From assembly GCF_000185725.2 (NCBI RefSeq), contig NZ_KI391953.1, positions 620,001 through 684,000 on the forward strand: a stretch of 64,000 nucleotides of DNA. Reading direction: 5' to 3'. Under the pieces are notes generated by a model that was given only the letters and a program-made list of their open reading frames with translations, searched no databases and was not told the origin of the DNA. This document shows positions 1-8,447 of this stretch, piece by piece; the stretch's first letter is position 1; each line of letters begins with the position of its first letter. Both the position numbers and the translations under genes were made by a program. Source of the stretch: Segniliparus rugosus ATCC BAA-974 (GTDB lineage: Bacteria; Actinomycetota; Actinomycetes; Mycobacteriales; Mycobacteriaceae).

Positions 1-1595
1 GGCTCGGAAGACGGCTCCGAAGAAGCCGACGAGCTGATCGGAGGTGCCTCTGCGCGGGCGAGCCGCGTGAGCGCGTCGCGTCCGCGCAGCGAGACCTCTT
101 CGCCGAGGATCCAGTGCCGCGCTTCCTCCGGGTCGGCGAGCGCCACGGCGCGCGCCGAGGCGAGCAGGTGGCCTGGCTCCGATTTCGCGAGCTCGCACAG
201 GCGCGAGGCTTCGTTCACCGCGTCCCCGATGACGGTGTACTCCAGGCGCTCGTCCGCCCCGATGTGCCCGGCGACGACGGGCCCTGCGGAGACCCCGATC
301 CCCACATTGGTCTCGTGCAGCGGCCCGGCGAGCACTTCCTGGAGGACTCGGGCCGCTTTGAGCGCGCGCCCGGCGAAATTTTCCAGCTCGAGCGGGGCCC
401 CGAAGATCACTAGCGCGGCGTCGCCCTGGAATTTGTTCACATAGCCGCCTTCGGCCCCGACCACGTCCACCACGGCGTGGAAGAACTCGTTGAGCAGCTT
501 CACCACGCGGGGCGCGCCGAGATGGAAGGCGAGCCGAGTCGAGCCGACCAGGTCGACGAACAAGACGGCGACGAACCGCTCCTCGCCGCCGAGCTGGACG
601 CCCTCCTCGACCGCGCGCTGCGCGACGTCGGAGCCGACGAACTGGCCGAACAAGGCGCGCAGCCGCTCGCGCTCGCGGATCTGCCGGAGCATGTCGTTGA
701 AGCCGGATTGCAAAAGGCCCAGCTCGGTGGTGGTGTTCACCTTGACTTGCGCGGTCAAATCGCCCTGCTCCACTTGGCGCATCGCCTCGCGCAGCGCCCG
801 GACCGGCTCCCCGATGCCGTTGGCGAGCGAGCCCGCGGCGAGCAGGCCGACCGCGATCACGATGGCCGACATGATGAGCACGGGGAACATGAGCTGTTTG
901 GCGCTGCCGTGCAGGACCCCGAACTCGTATCCCATCGCGAGGCCGAAAATGGCTCCCACAGGCACGCCCGAGCACAGGAGCCACACGACGCGCACCCGCC
1001 GGGAGACCCGGCTGGTGCGCTTGGTGGCGGCTCCGTCGGCGATGGCCTCGCTGATGATGGGCCGCAGCACCTGCTCGGAGCGCAAGTAAATGACCATGCA
1101 GATCACCGCGCCGCCCAGGAACGCCCCGAAACCGCCGATGAGCGCGCGCCGGGGCGAATGCTGGGCGAGGAACACGACGAACATGACCGAGCCGAAGAGC
1201 CATAAGGAGGCCGAGATCCACATCTGCGAAGCCGGCAGGCGCAGCGCCCGGTCCTTGGCGAGCTGCTGGTTCGGCACGCCTCGCCGCCGCCCCTGATGCC
1301 ACATGAGCGTCGGCAAGGCGTGCCGAAGGCCGACGAGGGTGGAGACGGTGGCTCCGAGGGAGAGCAGCGCGAAGAAGAGCAGCTGCGAGCGTCTGTCCCC
1401 GAGGTCGGTGTACCAGACGGAGTCTTCGGGGGGAAGGACGAACTTCAGAAAGCCGAAGACGATGACGGCCCCGAGTATGTTCGCGTAGACGACGTAGAGA
1501 ATGACCAGCGGCCAGCGGGTCCGAGGCAGCCAACGCAGGAATTTGACGATCTCACGAGGGGTGAGCCCCAGCTCGGCGAGTCTGCTCCTGCGCAT
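1..1595 (-). CDS. Membrane adenylate cyclase with HAMP and class III catalytic domain (3' end outside window)
   Basis: Read from an ATG at 1595, the frame stays open for about 531 codons to the window edge, so the C-terminus is missing. The N-terminal part has several hydrophobic segments (first about residues 29-53, then 72-92 and more up to about 260). A HAMP-like linker lies near residue 285 and a class III cyclase domain starts near residue 340. Visible catalytic-domain motifs are FVDLVGST (metal-binding Asp), NKFQGDAALVIFGAP and the stretch around EYTVIGDAVNEASRL. This is the architecture of M. tuberculosis Rv3645 and the Rv1318c-1320c group, which make cAMP from ATP at the membrane. The last visible residues are a Ser/Glu-rich tail. 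Family assignment is firm; the signal it senses is unknown. Confidence 0.9.
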   Translation of the reverse strand, partial: MRRSRLAELGLTPREIVKFLRWLPRTRWPLVILYVVYANILGAVIVFGFLKFVLPPEDSVWYTDLGDRRSQLLFFALLSLGATVSTLVGLRHALPTLMWHQGRRRGVPNQQLAKDRALRLPASQMWISASLWLFGSVMFVVFLAQHSPRRALIGGFGAFLGGAVICMVIYLRSEQVLRPIISEAIADGAATKRTSRVSRRVRVVWLLCSGVPVGAIFGLAMGYEFGVLHGSAKQLMFPVLIMSAIVIAVGLLAAGSLANGIGEPVRALREAMRQVEQGDLTAQVKVNTTTELGLLQSGFNDMLRQIRERERLRALFGQFVGSDVAQRAVEEGVQLGGEERFVAVLFVDLVGSTRLAFHLGAPRVVKLLNEFFHAVVDVVGAEGGYVNKFQGDAALVIFGAPLELENFAGRALKAARVLQEVLAGPLHETNVGIGVSAGPVVAGHIGADERLEYTVIGDAVNEASRLCELAKSEPGHLLASARAVALADPEEARHWILGEEVSLRGRDALTRLARAEAPPISSSASSEPSSE

Positions 1596-1689
1596 TCGAC
1601 CACAGTAGCGGATGGACCCCGCTGTGTAACCAGGTCGGCAGGACCGGTTGGAAGATAAGAGCCCAGGTGGCATCGCGTAAACTTCGCGT

Positions 1690-1905
1690 ATGGCAGGCAA
1701 AGAATTGGACAGGTCCCGTGTCGGCGCGGCCCTCGATGTGATCAAGCAGCACCCTGGCATGGCCTTGTTCCTGGCTTCGCCGGCGCTTCTCGTCTTCGTT
1801 CTTCTGTGGTGGCTCGTGCATCCGGCGCTCGCAGTGGTCGTGCTGCTGGCGGCGGTGGGCGGCGGGATCTATGTCATCGGGCGAGGCGGTCGGAGCCGCT
1901 TCTGA
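1690..1905 (+). CDS. Small two-helix membrane protein, function unknown
   Basis: 71 residues. A short charged N-terminus (MAGKELDRSR) is followed by two closely spaced hydrophobic segments at about residues 26-45 and 47-63 and a basic end, GRGGRSRF. This predicts a membrane hairpin. It diverges from the cyclase gene with a 94-bp gap. No strong ribosome binding site is visible. I do not recognise the family; the clear hydrophobic pattern makes it more than a chance frame. Confidence 0.6.
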   Translation: MAGKELDRSRVGAALDVIKQHPGMALFLASPALLVFVLLWWLVHPALAVVVLLAAVGGGIYVIGRGGRSRF

Positions 1906-2047
1906 CGCCCCGCCGCGCGGCGGGGGAACGAGTGGCGCGGGGGACAGCCCGGCTCGTGGAGGGGCTTTGCCGGGATGCGTTCGCCTGGGACGCGGGGCTT
2001 CGATGCTGGAAACGGAAGGGGAGTCTCGTCCGGCGATGCGGCGCGGC

Positions 2048-3262
2048 CTACGGCTGACGCAGCTCTTCGCCGGTCTTCGCGTCGAATCGGTACACGGAGC
2101 CGCCGTACTCGTCGCTCGTGGCGACGAGGATCTCCAGCTGGCCGGTCCAGACGGGGTTCGGGATGGGCATGGTGACGCGGTCGTTCAAAGTCGTGGTGAC
2201 GATGGTGATCGACATCGAGCGTTTGATCCGGTAGCCCGCGTAGGTGATTTCCTCCCCAGGATGGTTTTGCCGAGTCGCCAGCGTGACGCGGCGGAGCATG
2301 TCCGGCGACACGTCGACGACCGAGAAGAACGGGTCGTCGGGCGGGCCGGCCATGGTCGAGTCGCGCTTGAGCGTCCCGTTCCGGTAGGTGTAGGAGTCCC
2401 TGCCCTTCGGGTTGGTCGTGCTCCGCGCGTCGACGACGACGTGCTTGTCGTAGACGTTGCACGCGATCAGCTGGCGGTCCCGCAGCAGTTCGCGCAGCCG
2501 CGCGATGGTGTTGTCGAGCTCCTGCGACTCGTACAGCGGCTCAGCCGCGCCGCTGGCATGCGCGGGGAGCCCCCGCGACCACGCGAAGAAGCCGGACAGC
2601 CCGACCGGCGTGCTCGCGATGGAGCCGAGGAAACCGACTAGGAGGCAGGCGAGGACCGCCGCGAGGTTCGCCAGGAGTTTTTTGCGGTCCGCAGGGGCGG
2701 AGCCCGCCGCAGGGGCCGGCTCGGCGGCGGGCGGGGGCGCGGCGATGTCGTCGTAGCGCGCGCCTGCGGTTTTCAGCCGGTCACGCCACTCCGGCGTGGG
2801 CGTCTTGTCGAGCGCCAGCTGCTCCGGGCGGTTCTCGTCGTATGCCAGGACGATGTAGCGTCCGGTGTGGAAGTTCGGGAGCTCGCCCATGGTGATGAAC
2901 TGCTTGAACTCGGCTCGGCGCGGACGGCCGGCGGAGGGGAAGACGGTGACGACGAAGGTGAACAGGTGGTTGCGGCCGTTGACGACCAGTCCCGCCTCGT
3001 CAAGCGACTCGACTCGTCCGAGCATGCGCGAAGGGAACGCGGCAGGGTCTTTTTCGAGTCGGTTGATCGGGCCGATGTTCCCCATGACGGCCCAGACGAA
3101 GAAGAGCGTGGTCACGCCGATGCTGGCGATGAGCACGAGGACGGGCAGCGGCCCGTCGACGAAGCCGGGATCGAGCGCGAAGGCCGTCCCGAGGCCGATC
3201 GTCGCGCCGAGGGAGATCCAGAACGCGACTTTGCGTCCCGTGTGCATGCCCTTTTTCGCCAT
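2048..3262 (-). CDS. Conserved-type membrane protein of unknown function
   Basis: 404 residues. A basic start (MAKKGMHTGRK) precedes two membrane segments at about residues 11-31 and 39-63. A soluble domain of about 110 residues follows, then an Ala/Pro-rich linker (AAPPPAAEPAPAAGSAPA), a third hydrophobic segment at about 195-215, and a C-terminal domain of about 175 residues rich in beta-type sequence. No enzymatic motif is evident. The ATG at 3262 follows the basic leader expected for a membrane protein. It is monocistronic, between a convergent small membrane-protein gene and a divergent alkyltransferase-like gene. I do not recognise the family. Confidence 0.75.
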   Translation of the reverse strand: MAKKGMHTGRKVAFWISLGATIGLGTAFALDPGFVDGPLPVLVLIASIGVTTLFFVWAVMGNIGPINRLEKDPAAFPSRMLGRVESLDEAGLVVNGRNHLFTFVVTVFPSAGRPRRAEFKQFITMGELPNFHTGRYIVLAYDENRPEQLALDKTPTPEWRDRLKTAGARYDDIAAPPPAAEPAPAAGSAPADRKKLLANLAAVLACLLVGFLGSIASTPVGLSGFFAWSRGLPAHASGAAEPLYESQELDNTIARLRELLRDRQLIACNVYDKHVVVDARSTTNPKGRDSYTYRNGTLKRDSTMAGPPDDPFFSVVDVSPDMLRRVTLATRQNHPGEEITYAGYRIKRSMSITIVTTTLNDRVTMPIPNPVWTGQLEILVATSDEYGGSVYRFDAKTGEELRQP

Positions 3263-3329
3263 GAAGAGACCCTAGGGGCGGCTTCCTCTGGGCGCAAGGC
3301 CCGCCTTGCCGGTTCATTAGACTGCTGTC

Positions 3330-3629
3330 ATGCCGCAGCTCACTGACGCCGATTTCGAGCGGGTGCGCGAGCTTGTCGCGTCGATTCCGGAGGGCAGGGT
3401 CGCGACCTACGGCGACATCGCGAAAGCCGCAGGGCTCACGAACGCGCGACACGTCGGCTGGATCATGCGCGAGGACTCGGCGGACCTGCCGTGGCACCGG
3501 GTCATCGGCTCCTCGGGGCGTCCCGCCCAGCATATTGCCGCAGAGCAGCTCGCCCGGTTGCGGGCCGAGGGGATCCTGTCCGTCGACGGGAAGGTGCCGC
3601 TGCGCGAGCGGCGGCACGTGTTCCATTGA
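3330..3629 (+). CDS. Alkyltransferase-like (ATL) DNA-repair protein
   Basis: 99 residues covering only the DNA-binding half of O6-alkylguanine-DNA alkyltransferases. The helix-turn-helix region contains ATYGDIAKAAG and RHVGWIM (arginine-finger position). The active-site loop reads PWHRVIGSSG where true alkyltransferases have PCHRV, so the acceptor Cys is Trp. That substitution defines ATL proteins, which bind and flip O6-alkylguanine and pass the lesion to nucleotide excision repair instead of removing the alkyl group. Mycobacteria carry a related short protein (Rv3204 type). It diverges from the preceding membrane-protein gene. Confidence in the family is high. Confidence 0.9.
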   Translation: MPQLTDADFERVRELVASIPEGRVATYGDIAKAAGLTNARHVGWIMREDSADLPWHRVIGSSGRPAQHIAAEQLARLRAEGILSVDGKVPLRERRHVFH

Positions 3630-3666
3630 CCCCGCTTCTTCCCAATCCTCGCCCCGGCGCGCTGAG

Positions 3667-5091
3667 CTAGACCGCGACCCGCTCCGGAGCCTGGTTGCGA
3701 GCGAGCGCGGTGGAGCGAGGGCCGCCGATCCGGTACTGGCTGCCGATGTGCTCTCCGGGGAGCCGGTCGCCCTTGCCGAAGAGTTTGTGCCGCAGCGTGC
3801 CGGGGGTGTACTCCTCCTGGTAGAGGCCGCGTTTGCGGAGTTCGGGGACGATGAGCTCGACGATGTCCTCGAACGTCCCAGGCGTGATGGCGTAGGCGAG
3901 GTTGAAGCCGTCCACGTCGGTTTCCGCGACCCATTCTTGGAGATGGTCGACGACGTTTTGCGGCGAGCCGACGAGCCTCGGGCCCAGCCCGCCGATGGCG
4001 GCGGCGCGGCCGATGTCGCCGACCTTCCACTCGCGGCCCTGGTCGTCGGGAGCCTGCAGCGCGGCGAGCGCGGAATGGATCGCGTTGGACTTCACGTTGC
4101 CGATCGGCTCGTTCGGGTGGTATTTGGACAGGTCGACCCCGGTCCATCCGGACATGAACGTCAGGCCGCCTTCGGGGCTGGCGTACTTGAGGAAGTCGTC
4201 GTGCTTGGCGTGCGCGAGCGCCTCGGTCTCGTCGGTGACGATGGTGAGCAGGGTGTAGATCCGCGCCGAGTACGGGTCGCGCCCCGCCTTGACGAGCTCG
4301 GCCCGGATCGCCGAGACGCGCTCTTTGAGCACGTGCTTCGCCGGGGCCGAGATGAAGATCGACTCCGCGTGCTTGGCCGCGAACCGGACGCCGCGCGAGG
4401 AGGCCCCCGCCTGGTAGATGACGGGGCTGCGCTGTGGCGAGGGCTCGGACAAGTGGATGCCCGGCACGGAGAAATACGTGCCCTCGTGGCCGATGTGATG
4501 CACTTTGCTCGGGTCGGTGAAGACTCCGCGCTCGCGGTCGCGGATCACCGCGCCGTCCTCCCAGGAGCCCTCCCACAGCTTGTAGAGCACTTCGAGGTAC
4601 TCGTCCGCGTGGTCGTACCGGGCGTCGTGCTCTGTGTGGTCCTGGCCCATGTTCCGCGCCGCCGAGGGCAGATAGCCGGTGACGACGTTCCATCCGATCC
4701 GGCCCTTGGTGAGGTGGTCGAGCGTGGAAAGCCGACGGGCGAACGGGTAGGGGTGCTCGAAAGCGGTGCCCGCGGTGATCCCGAAGCCGAGATGCTCGGT
4801 CACCAAGGCCATCGCGGAGGTGAGCAGGATCGGGTCGTTCACCGGGATCTGCGCCGCCTCGCGGATGGCGGTCTCGTCCGATCCGCCGTAGACGTCGTAG
4901 GTGCCGAGGACGTCGGCGATGAAGAGGCCGTCGAACGCGCCGCGTTCGAGCAGTTTCGCGAGTTCGGTCCAGTAGCTCAGGTCTTTGTACTGCCACGCCC
5001 GGTCCTCAGGGTGGCGCCACATGCCCGGCGACTGGTGGGCCACGCAGTTCATGTCGAAGGCGTTGAGGCGAATCTTCCTTGGTTGGGTCAT
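3667..5091 (-). CDS. FMN-dependent LLM-class monooxygenase (NtaA/SnaA/DszA type)
   Basis: 474 residues from an ATG at 5091 that overlaps the stop of the upstream gene by 4 nt (ATGA). The frame is open further upstream, but that part reads as a shadow of the neighbouring gene. The N-terminus MTQPRKIRLNAFDMN, the segment GRIGWNVVTGYLPSAARNMG and the length match the NtaA/SnaA/DszA branch of bacterial luciferase-like flavin monooxygenases, which use reduced FMN and O2 and include the DBT-sulfone monooxygenase DszA. Its partner is an SfnB/DszC-like enzyme, so sulfur recovery from organosulfur compounds or sulfones is likely. The exact substrate cannot be read from sequence and no flavin reductase gene is adjacent. 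Confidence 0.88.
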   Translation of the reverse strand: MTQPRKIRLNAFDMNCVAHQSPGMWRHPEDRAWQYKDLSYWTELAKLLERGAFDGLFIADVLGTYDVYGGSDETAIREAAQIPVNDPILLTSAMALVTEHLGFGITAGTAFEHPYPFARRLSTLDHLTKGRIGWNVVTGYLPSAARNMGQDHTEHDARYDHADEYLEVLYKLWEGSWEDGAVIRDRERGVFTDPSKVHHIGHEGTYFSVPGIHLSEPSPQRSPVIYQAGASSRGVRFAAKHAESIFISAPAKHVLKERVSAIRAELVKAGRDPYSARIYTLLTIVTDETEALAHAKHDDFLKYASPEGGLTFMSGWTGVDLSKYHPNEPIGNVKSNAIHSALAALQAPDDQGREWKVGDIGRAAAIGGLGPRLVGSPQNVVDHLQEWVAETDVDGFNLAYAITPGTFEDIVELIVPELRKRGLYQEEYTPGTLRHKLFGKGDRLPGEHIGSQYRIGGPRSTALARNQAPERVAV

Positions 5092-6323
5092 TTGGTCGGG
5101 TTCCTTTCGCCAACGGTCCACGCGTAGGGCGGGGCGGCGCCGTTGAGCAGGTTGTCGCCGAGGCGTTGTTCTTTGTAGATCACCGGGTTGTGCAGCGAGA
5201 TCGTGCGCGCGTTGCGCCAATGCCGGTCGAGCGCCTTGTCGGCGCGGGTGATCGAGGCCCCGCCCACTTCGAAGAGGTCGGTGACCGAGCGCAGCACGAG
5301 CGGGATCACCGCGCTCTGCGCCTTCGCGGCGGCGAGCTCCGCCTCGTCGTAGAGTTCGGGCGGCGCGTCCTCGCCCGCGTTCAGCAGGTCGAGGAGTTCG
5401 CCAAGGAGGTCGGCGACCGCGAGCACCGTCGCCCGAGCGGCGAACGCGGCGGCCTCGCCCCGTCCGATCACCTGCTGCACGAGCGGGTCGTCCTTGGGCA
5501 GGTCGGCGAGGGCGTGGTTGAACGTCCGCGTGCGGCCGAGGGTGACCTCCACAACGTCGGCCACCGCGCGTTTGGCGATGCCCGCGAGCACAGACAGCTG
5601 GACGAGCTGGAACAACGCGGTTTGATGGGTTTTGCCGGGGTCGCCGTAGCCGCCTTCGAAGACTCGGTCCCCGAGGATCTGCACGCCCTCGTAACGGGAG
5701 GTGCCGCTCGCGGTGAGCCGTTGTCCGAATCCGTCCCAGTCGTCCTGCTGGGAGACCCCAGGCTGGTCCGCGTCGACGAGCACGCTGACCCGGTCGTCGC
5801 CGCGTTGCGCGGCGACGAGGATGTGGTCGGCGAAGAGGCTGCCCGTGGAGTAGAACTTCTCGCCATCCAGCCGCCAGCCCTGGCCGTCTTGCGCGAGCGT
5901 CGTCCGGTACCGGTCGTGGAAACCCTGCCCGAGCTCGGTGATCGCATTGCCGAAGATGGCCCCCTCGCCCGCCCGGCGCAGCCACTGCTCGCGGCGCTGC
6001 GGATCCTGTTCCAATCGAAGGTTCTCCAGGAAGCCGAAGTGCACCCGCAACGCCTGGGGCAGGTTCGACTCGGCCTCGGCGAGATCGATGAGCAGGCGGA
6101 ACACTTGCGGCAGGCTCGCGCCAAGGCCGCCGAACTCCTGGGGGACGCGCAGCCTGGTGAACCCGGACTCGCGCAGCAGCTGGATCTCGTCAAAGGGGAG
6201 CCGTCGCTCGCGTTCGCGCCGGATCGCGCCCTCGGCGATGTGCGCGAAGACCGGCCGGAAGCGGGACTGCAATTCTGCGTCAGTCGGGGCGGAGGAGAGC
6301 ACAACGCTGGACATGTGCGCCAT
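5088..6323 (-). CDS. Acyl-CoA-dehydrogenase-fold flavin monooxygenase (SfnB/DszC type)
   Basis: 411 residues, first gene of a two-gene operon with the LLM monooxygenase (4-nt stop/start overlap). The fold is that of acyl-CoA dehydrogenases: N-terminal helical domain with LLRESGFTRLRVPQEFGGLG, middle beta domain with WRLDGEKFYSTGSLFADHIL, and C-terminal helical bundle. This subgroup (DszC, SfnB) uses reduced flavin and O2 for monooxygenation in sulfur acquisition. ATG codons at 6323 and 6314 are both possible starts. The pairing with a DszA-like enzyme supports a sulfur-scavenging role; the substrate is inferred only broadly. Confidence 0.87.
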   Translation of the reverse strand: MAHMSSVVLSSAPTDAELQSRFRPVFAHIAEGAIRRERERRLPFDEIQLLRESGFTRLRVPQEFGGLGASLPQVFRLLIDLAEAESNLPQALRVHFGFLENLRLEQDPQRREQWLRRAGEGAIFGNAITELGQGFHDRYRTTLAQDGQGWRLDGEKFYSTGSLFADHILVAAQRGDDRVSVLVDADQPGVSQQDDWDGFGQRLTASGTSRYEGVQILGDRVFEGGYGDPGKTHQTALFQLVQLSVLAGIAKRAVADVVEVTLGRTRTFNHALADLPKDDPLVQQVIGRGEAAAFAARATVLAVADLLGELLDLLNAGEDAPPELYDEAELAAAKAQSAVIPLVLRSVTDLFEVGGASITRADKALDRHWRNARTISLHNPVIYKEQRLGDNLLNGAAPPYAWTVGERNPTK

Positions 6324-6501
6324 GGTAGGAAGGCCGCGTGAACGGCATGCGCCAGCGCGGCGAACGCGTGCTGTCTCCCCAGCGCGTCGGCGCAGTTCAG
6401 CGGGGGCGAGAAGGCGCGGCTGGCGATGAGATTCGAGGTGAGCGAAAGCGCGGGGTAGGCTCGCCCCAGGTATTCGATCGCAAGATCAAGGAGATCTCTG
6501 T

Positions 6502-6978
6502 ATGACGTTCCTGCAGCAGCCGGGCTTCCCGCAGCCGTGGCAGGGCGGACATGCGCCGAAAAAGAGCAAGAAAACACTGTGGATCGTGCTGTCGATTGTG
6601 GGCGCGCTCCTGATCTGCGCCGGAGGTTTCGCCGTCTTCATCTGGAAGATGACGCTGAGCCCGGACAGCGGGCCACAGCAGATCAAGGCGCTGGCGAAGG
6701 AGTACAAGGCCGCCGAGGACGCGGGCGACACGGCGAAATTGGCCAGCCTGCTGTGCTCGGCCGACGTCCCGGACGCGGGCAGCATCCTGCGCGCGGACGC
6801 GAAAGTCGCGCCGGGGGAGATCGACGTGCAAAGCACGAGCACGGTCAACGATCTCGGCTCGGTCGGCTTCCGCGACTCGAAAGGAACCCGCTGGAGGCTC
6901 TACTTCCGCAAGGAAGACGGCATGTGGAAAGCGTGCCCTTCGGCGGAGGACGCGTACCGGGCGGCGGACAAGGAATAG
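6502..6978 (+). CDS. Single-pass membrane protein with extracytoplasmic domain, unknown
   Basis: 158 residues. A good ribosome binding site (AAGGAG, about 6488-6493) precedes the ATG. A short cytoplasmic region with Lys-rich APKKSKK is followed by one membrane helix at about residues 26-48. The outer domain of about 110 residues (QQIKALAKEYKAAEDAGDTA, then WRLYFRKEDGMWKAC) resembles small NTF2-like/DUF4878 domains often found on actinobacterial membrane anchors. It converges with the next gene. Function not known. Confidence 0.8.
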   Translation: MTFLQQPGFPQPWQGGHAPKKSKKTLWIVLSIVGALLICAGGFAVFIWKMTLSPDSGPQQIKALAKEYKAAEDAGDTAKLASLLCSADVPDAGSILRADAKVAPGEIDVQSTSTVNDLGSVGFRDSKGTRWRLYFRKEDGMWKACPSAEDAYRAADKE

Positions 6979-6994
6979 ACCGCGTGGCCTGCGG

Positions 6995-7507
6995 TCAGTC
7001 GCAGGCCACGTTGTCAAGGAAATCGTCGATCTGGTCGGAGAGGTCGTCGACTCGGTCGAGTTTCTCCCAGTACGAGGGCCGGATCGGATGCCTGCTGAGC
7101 ACCGGGGTCTGGGTGTACACGTTGAGCACCCGGAAGTAGAAAATGTCCTCGGTTTCCTTCCGCGCCTCGGCGACGGCGGCTTCGAACTGGCCCAGAAGCG
7201 GGGCCAGTCCGGGCACGGGCTCGCCGTCGTCGAGGTCGCGCAAGTGGTCGGCCCCGCCTTCGAGGATGTCCAGCTTGGCTTTCACATCGTTCTGCTGCAC
7301 CTCGAAGAGCCAGTACGGCTGCCGCAGGACGCTTCGGACGCCGCCGACTCCTGGGCCGACCTCGTCGCGCAGGGCGGCGCGCATTTGATCGACAAGGCCG
7401 CAGGACGGGCCGGCTTCCTCGGGCTCAGCCGAGGCTGTGGAAGCCGTCCCTCCGAGGAGGCCGAGCACGAGGGCGGCTCCTGCGATGAGCGGTTGGCGGA
7501 AACGCAT
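6995..7507 (-). CDS. Secreted protein of unknown function
   Basis: 170 residues. A Sec signal peptide is evident (MRFRQPLIAGAALVLGLLGG, cleavage probably after ASTASA near residue 27). The mature part is acidic and mostly helical, with two Cys residues far apart (one near position 36, one in the final CD) that could form a disulfide. It lies directly downstream of the mce operon on the same strand, 13 bp from the end of mam, so it may be co-transcribed. No family recognised. Confidence 0.75.
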   Translation of the reverse strand: MRFRQPLIAGAALVLGLLGGTASTASAEPEEAGPSCGLVDQMRAALRDEVGPGVGGVRSVLRQPYWLFEVQQNDVKAKLDILEGGADHLRDLDDGEPVPGLAPLLGQFEAAVAEARKETEDIFYFRVLNVYTQTPVLSRHPIRPSYWEKLDRVDDLSDQIDDFLDNVACD

Positions 7508-7520
7508 GGGGGCCTTCCTT

Positions 7521-8446
7521 TTAATGCAGTCCGGGGACAGCGGGCGCTCCGTTGGGCCTCACCGGAGGAACAGCGGGCGCTCCGTTGGGTTTCGCCGGAG
7601 GGACAGCGGGCGCTCCGCCGCCGATTCCTGGAGGAGCCTGTTCGCCGGGAGCCGGTTTGCCGCCTGTCTTGGGCCCGATGTCGGCGATCTGCCACGTGTT
7701 GCCGATCTTGTTGACGACGACCTGCAAGATGATGGGGGACACGCGTGGTTGGGGATTCTGCAGGTTTCTGGTCGTCTGGCTCGCCGACACGACGACCTGG
7801 TAGGACCCGCCCGGTTGGGGGTCACATCAGCGGCCAAAATTTCGCCGCTGGATTCGACCTTGGCCTGCGCCATGATGCCCTTGAGCAGTTCGGCCACGTT
7901 GAGGTACTTGTCTTTGAGCGGCGGGGCCACGCCGTCTTCGACCGATTTGAAGAAGCCGTCGGGGTCTTGCCACGTGTAGGTGAGGGACTTCAGCGCGTAG
8001 TCTTTCGCCATTTGCGCCGCTTTGTCCCGGTCCGCCTGCTCTTGATGGACCTGCGCGAGATCTCTCGTGACGTCTCGGTACCGGAAGGAGCCGAACACGA
8101 TCACTCCGCCGAGCGCGACGATCACCGCGCCTGCCGCGGCCCAACGCCACGAGAACCCCGACTGGACCCGCTGCTTCACCCGTGCCGCGCGTGAGGGGCC
8201 TTTGTCCTTAGGCTCTTCCTCGGACTTGGCCGCGCCGTCCGAGGATTTCTTCTTCTGCTTGTCGTCGGAAGCCTTGTCCTGAGCCGCGTCGTCCTCGGCG
8301 GATTCGGTTGCGCTGTCGTCGGAAGCCTTGCCTTGAGCCGCGTCGTCCTTGGCGGATCCGGTTGCGCTGTCGTCGTTGGTGGCTTCTTCCGCCTCGGCCT
8401 CGGCTGCTGCGCCTTCGTGGGTCGTGGGGTCGTCCTTGTCGGCCAA
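7521..8446 (-). pseudogene. Mce-associated membrane protein (mam), frame broken near 7815
   Basis: Starts at TTG 8446, two bases after the mceF stop. Residues 1-95 are a low-complexity acidic/Lys region with repeats of the type DDSATESAEDDAAQDKAS. A membrane helix follows (WRWAAAGAVIVALGGVIVFG), then the Mce-associated domain with VHQEQADRDKAAQMAKDYAL and LTYTWQDPDGFFKSVEDGV. After ILAADVTP the literal frame becomes meaningless. Shifting by one base restores GGSYQVVVSASQTTRNLQNP and an ending with three Pro-rich repeats around NGAPAVPP. A missing C in a C5 run (read on the coding strand) explains the break. The corrected product would be 308 residues. Mam proteins are thought to stabilise Mce complexes in the envelope. 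Whether this is mutation or assembly error cannot be told here. Confidence 0.8.
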
Positions 8447-8447
8447 T

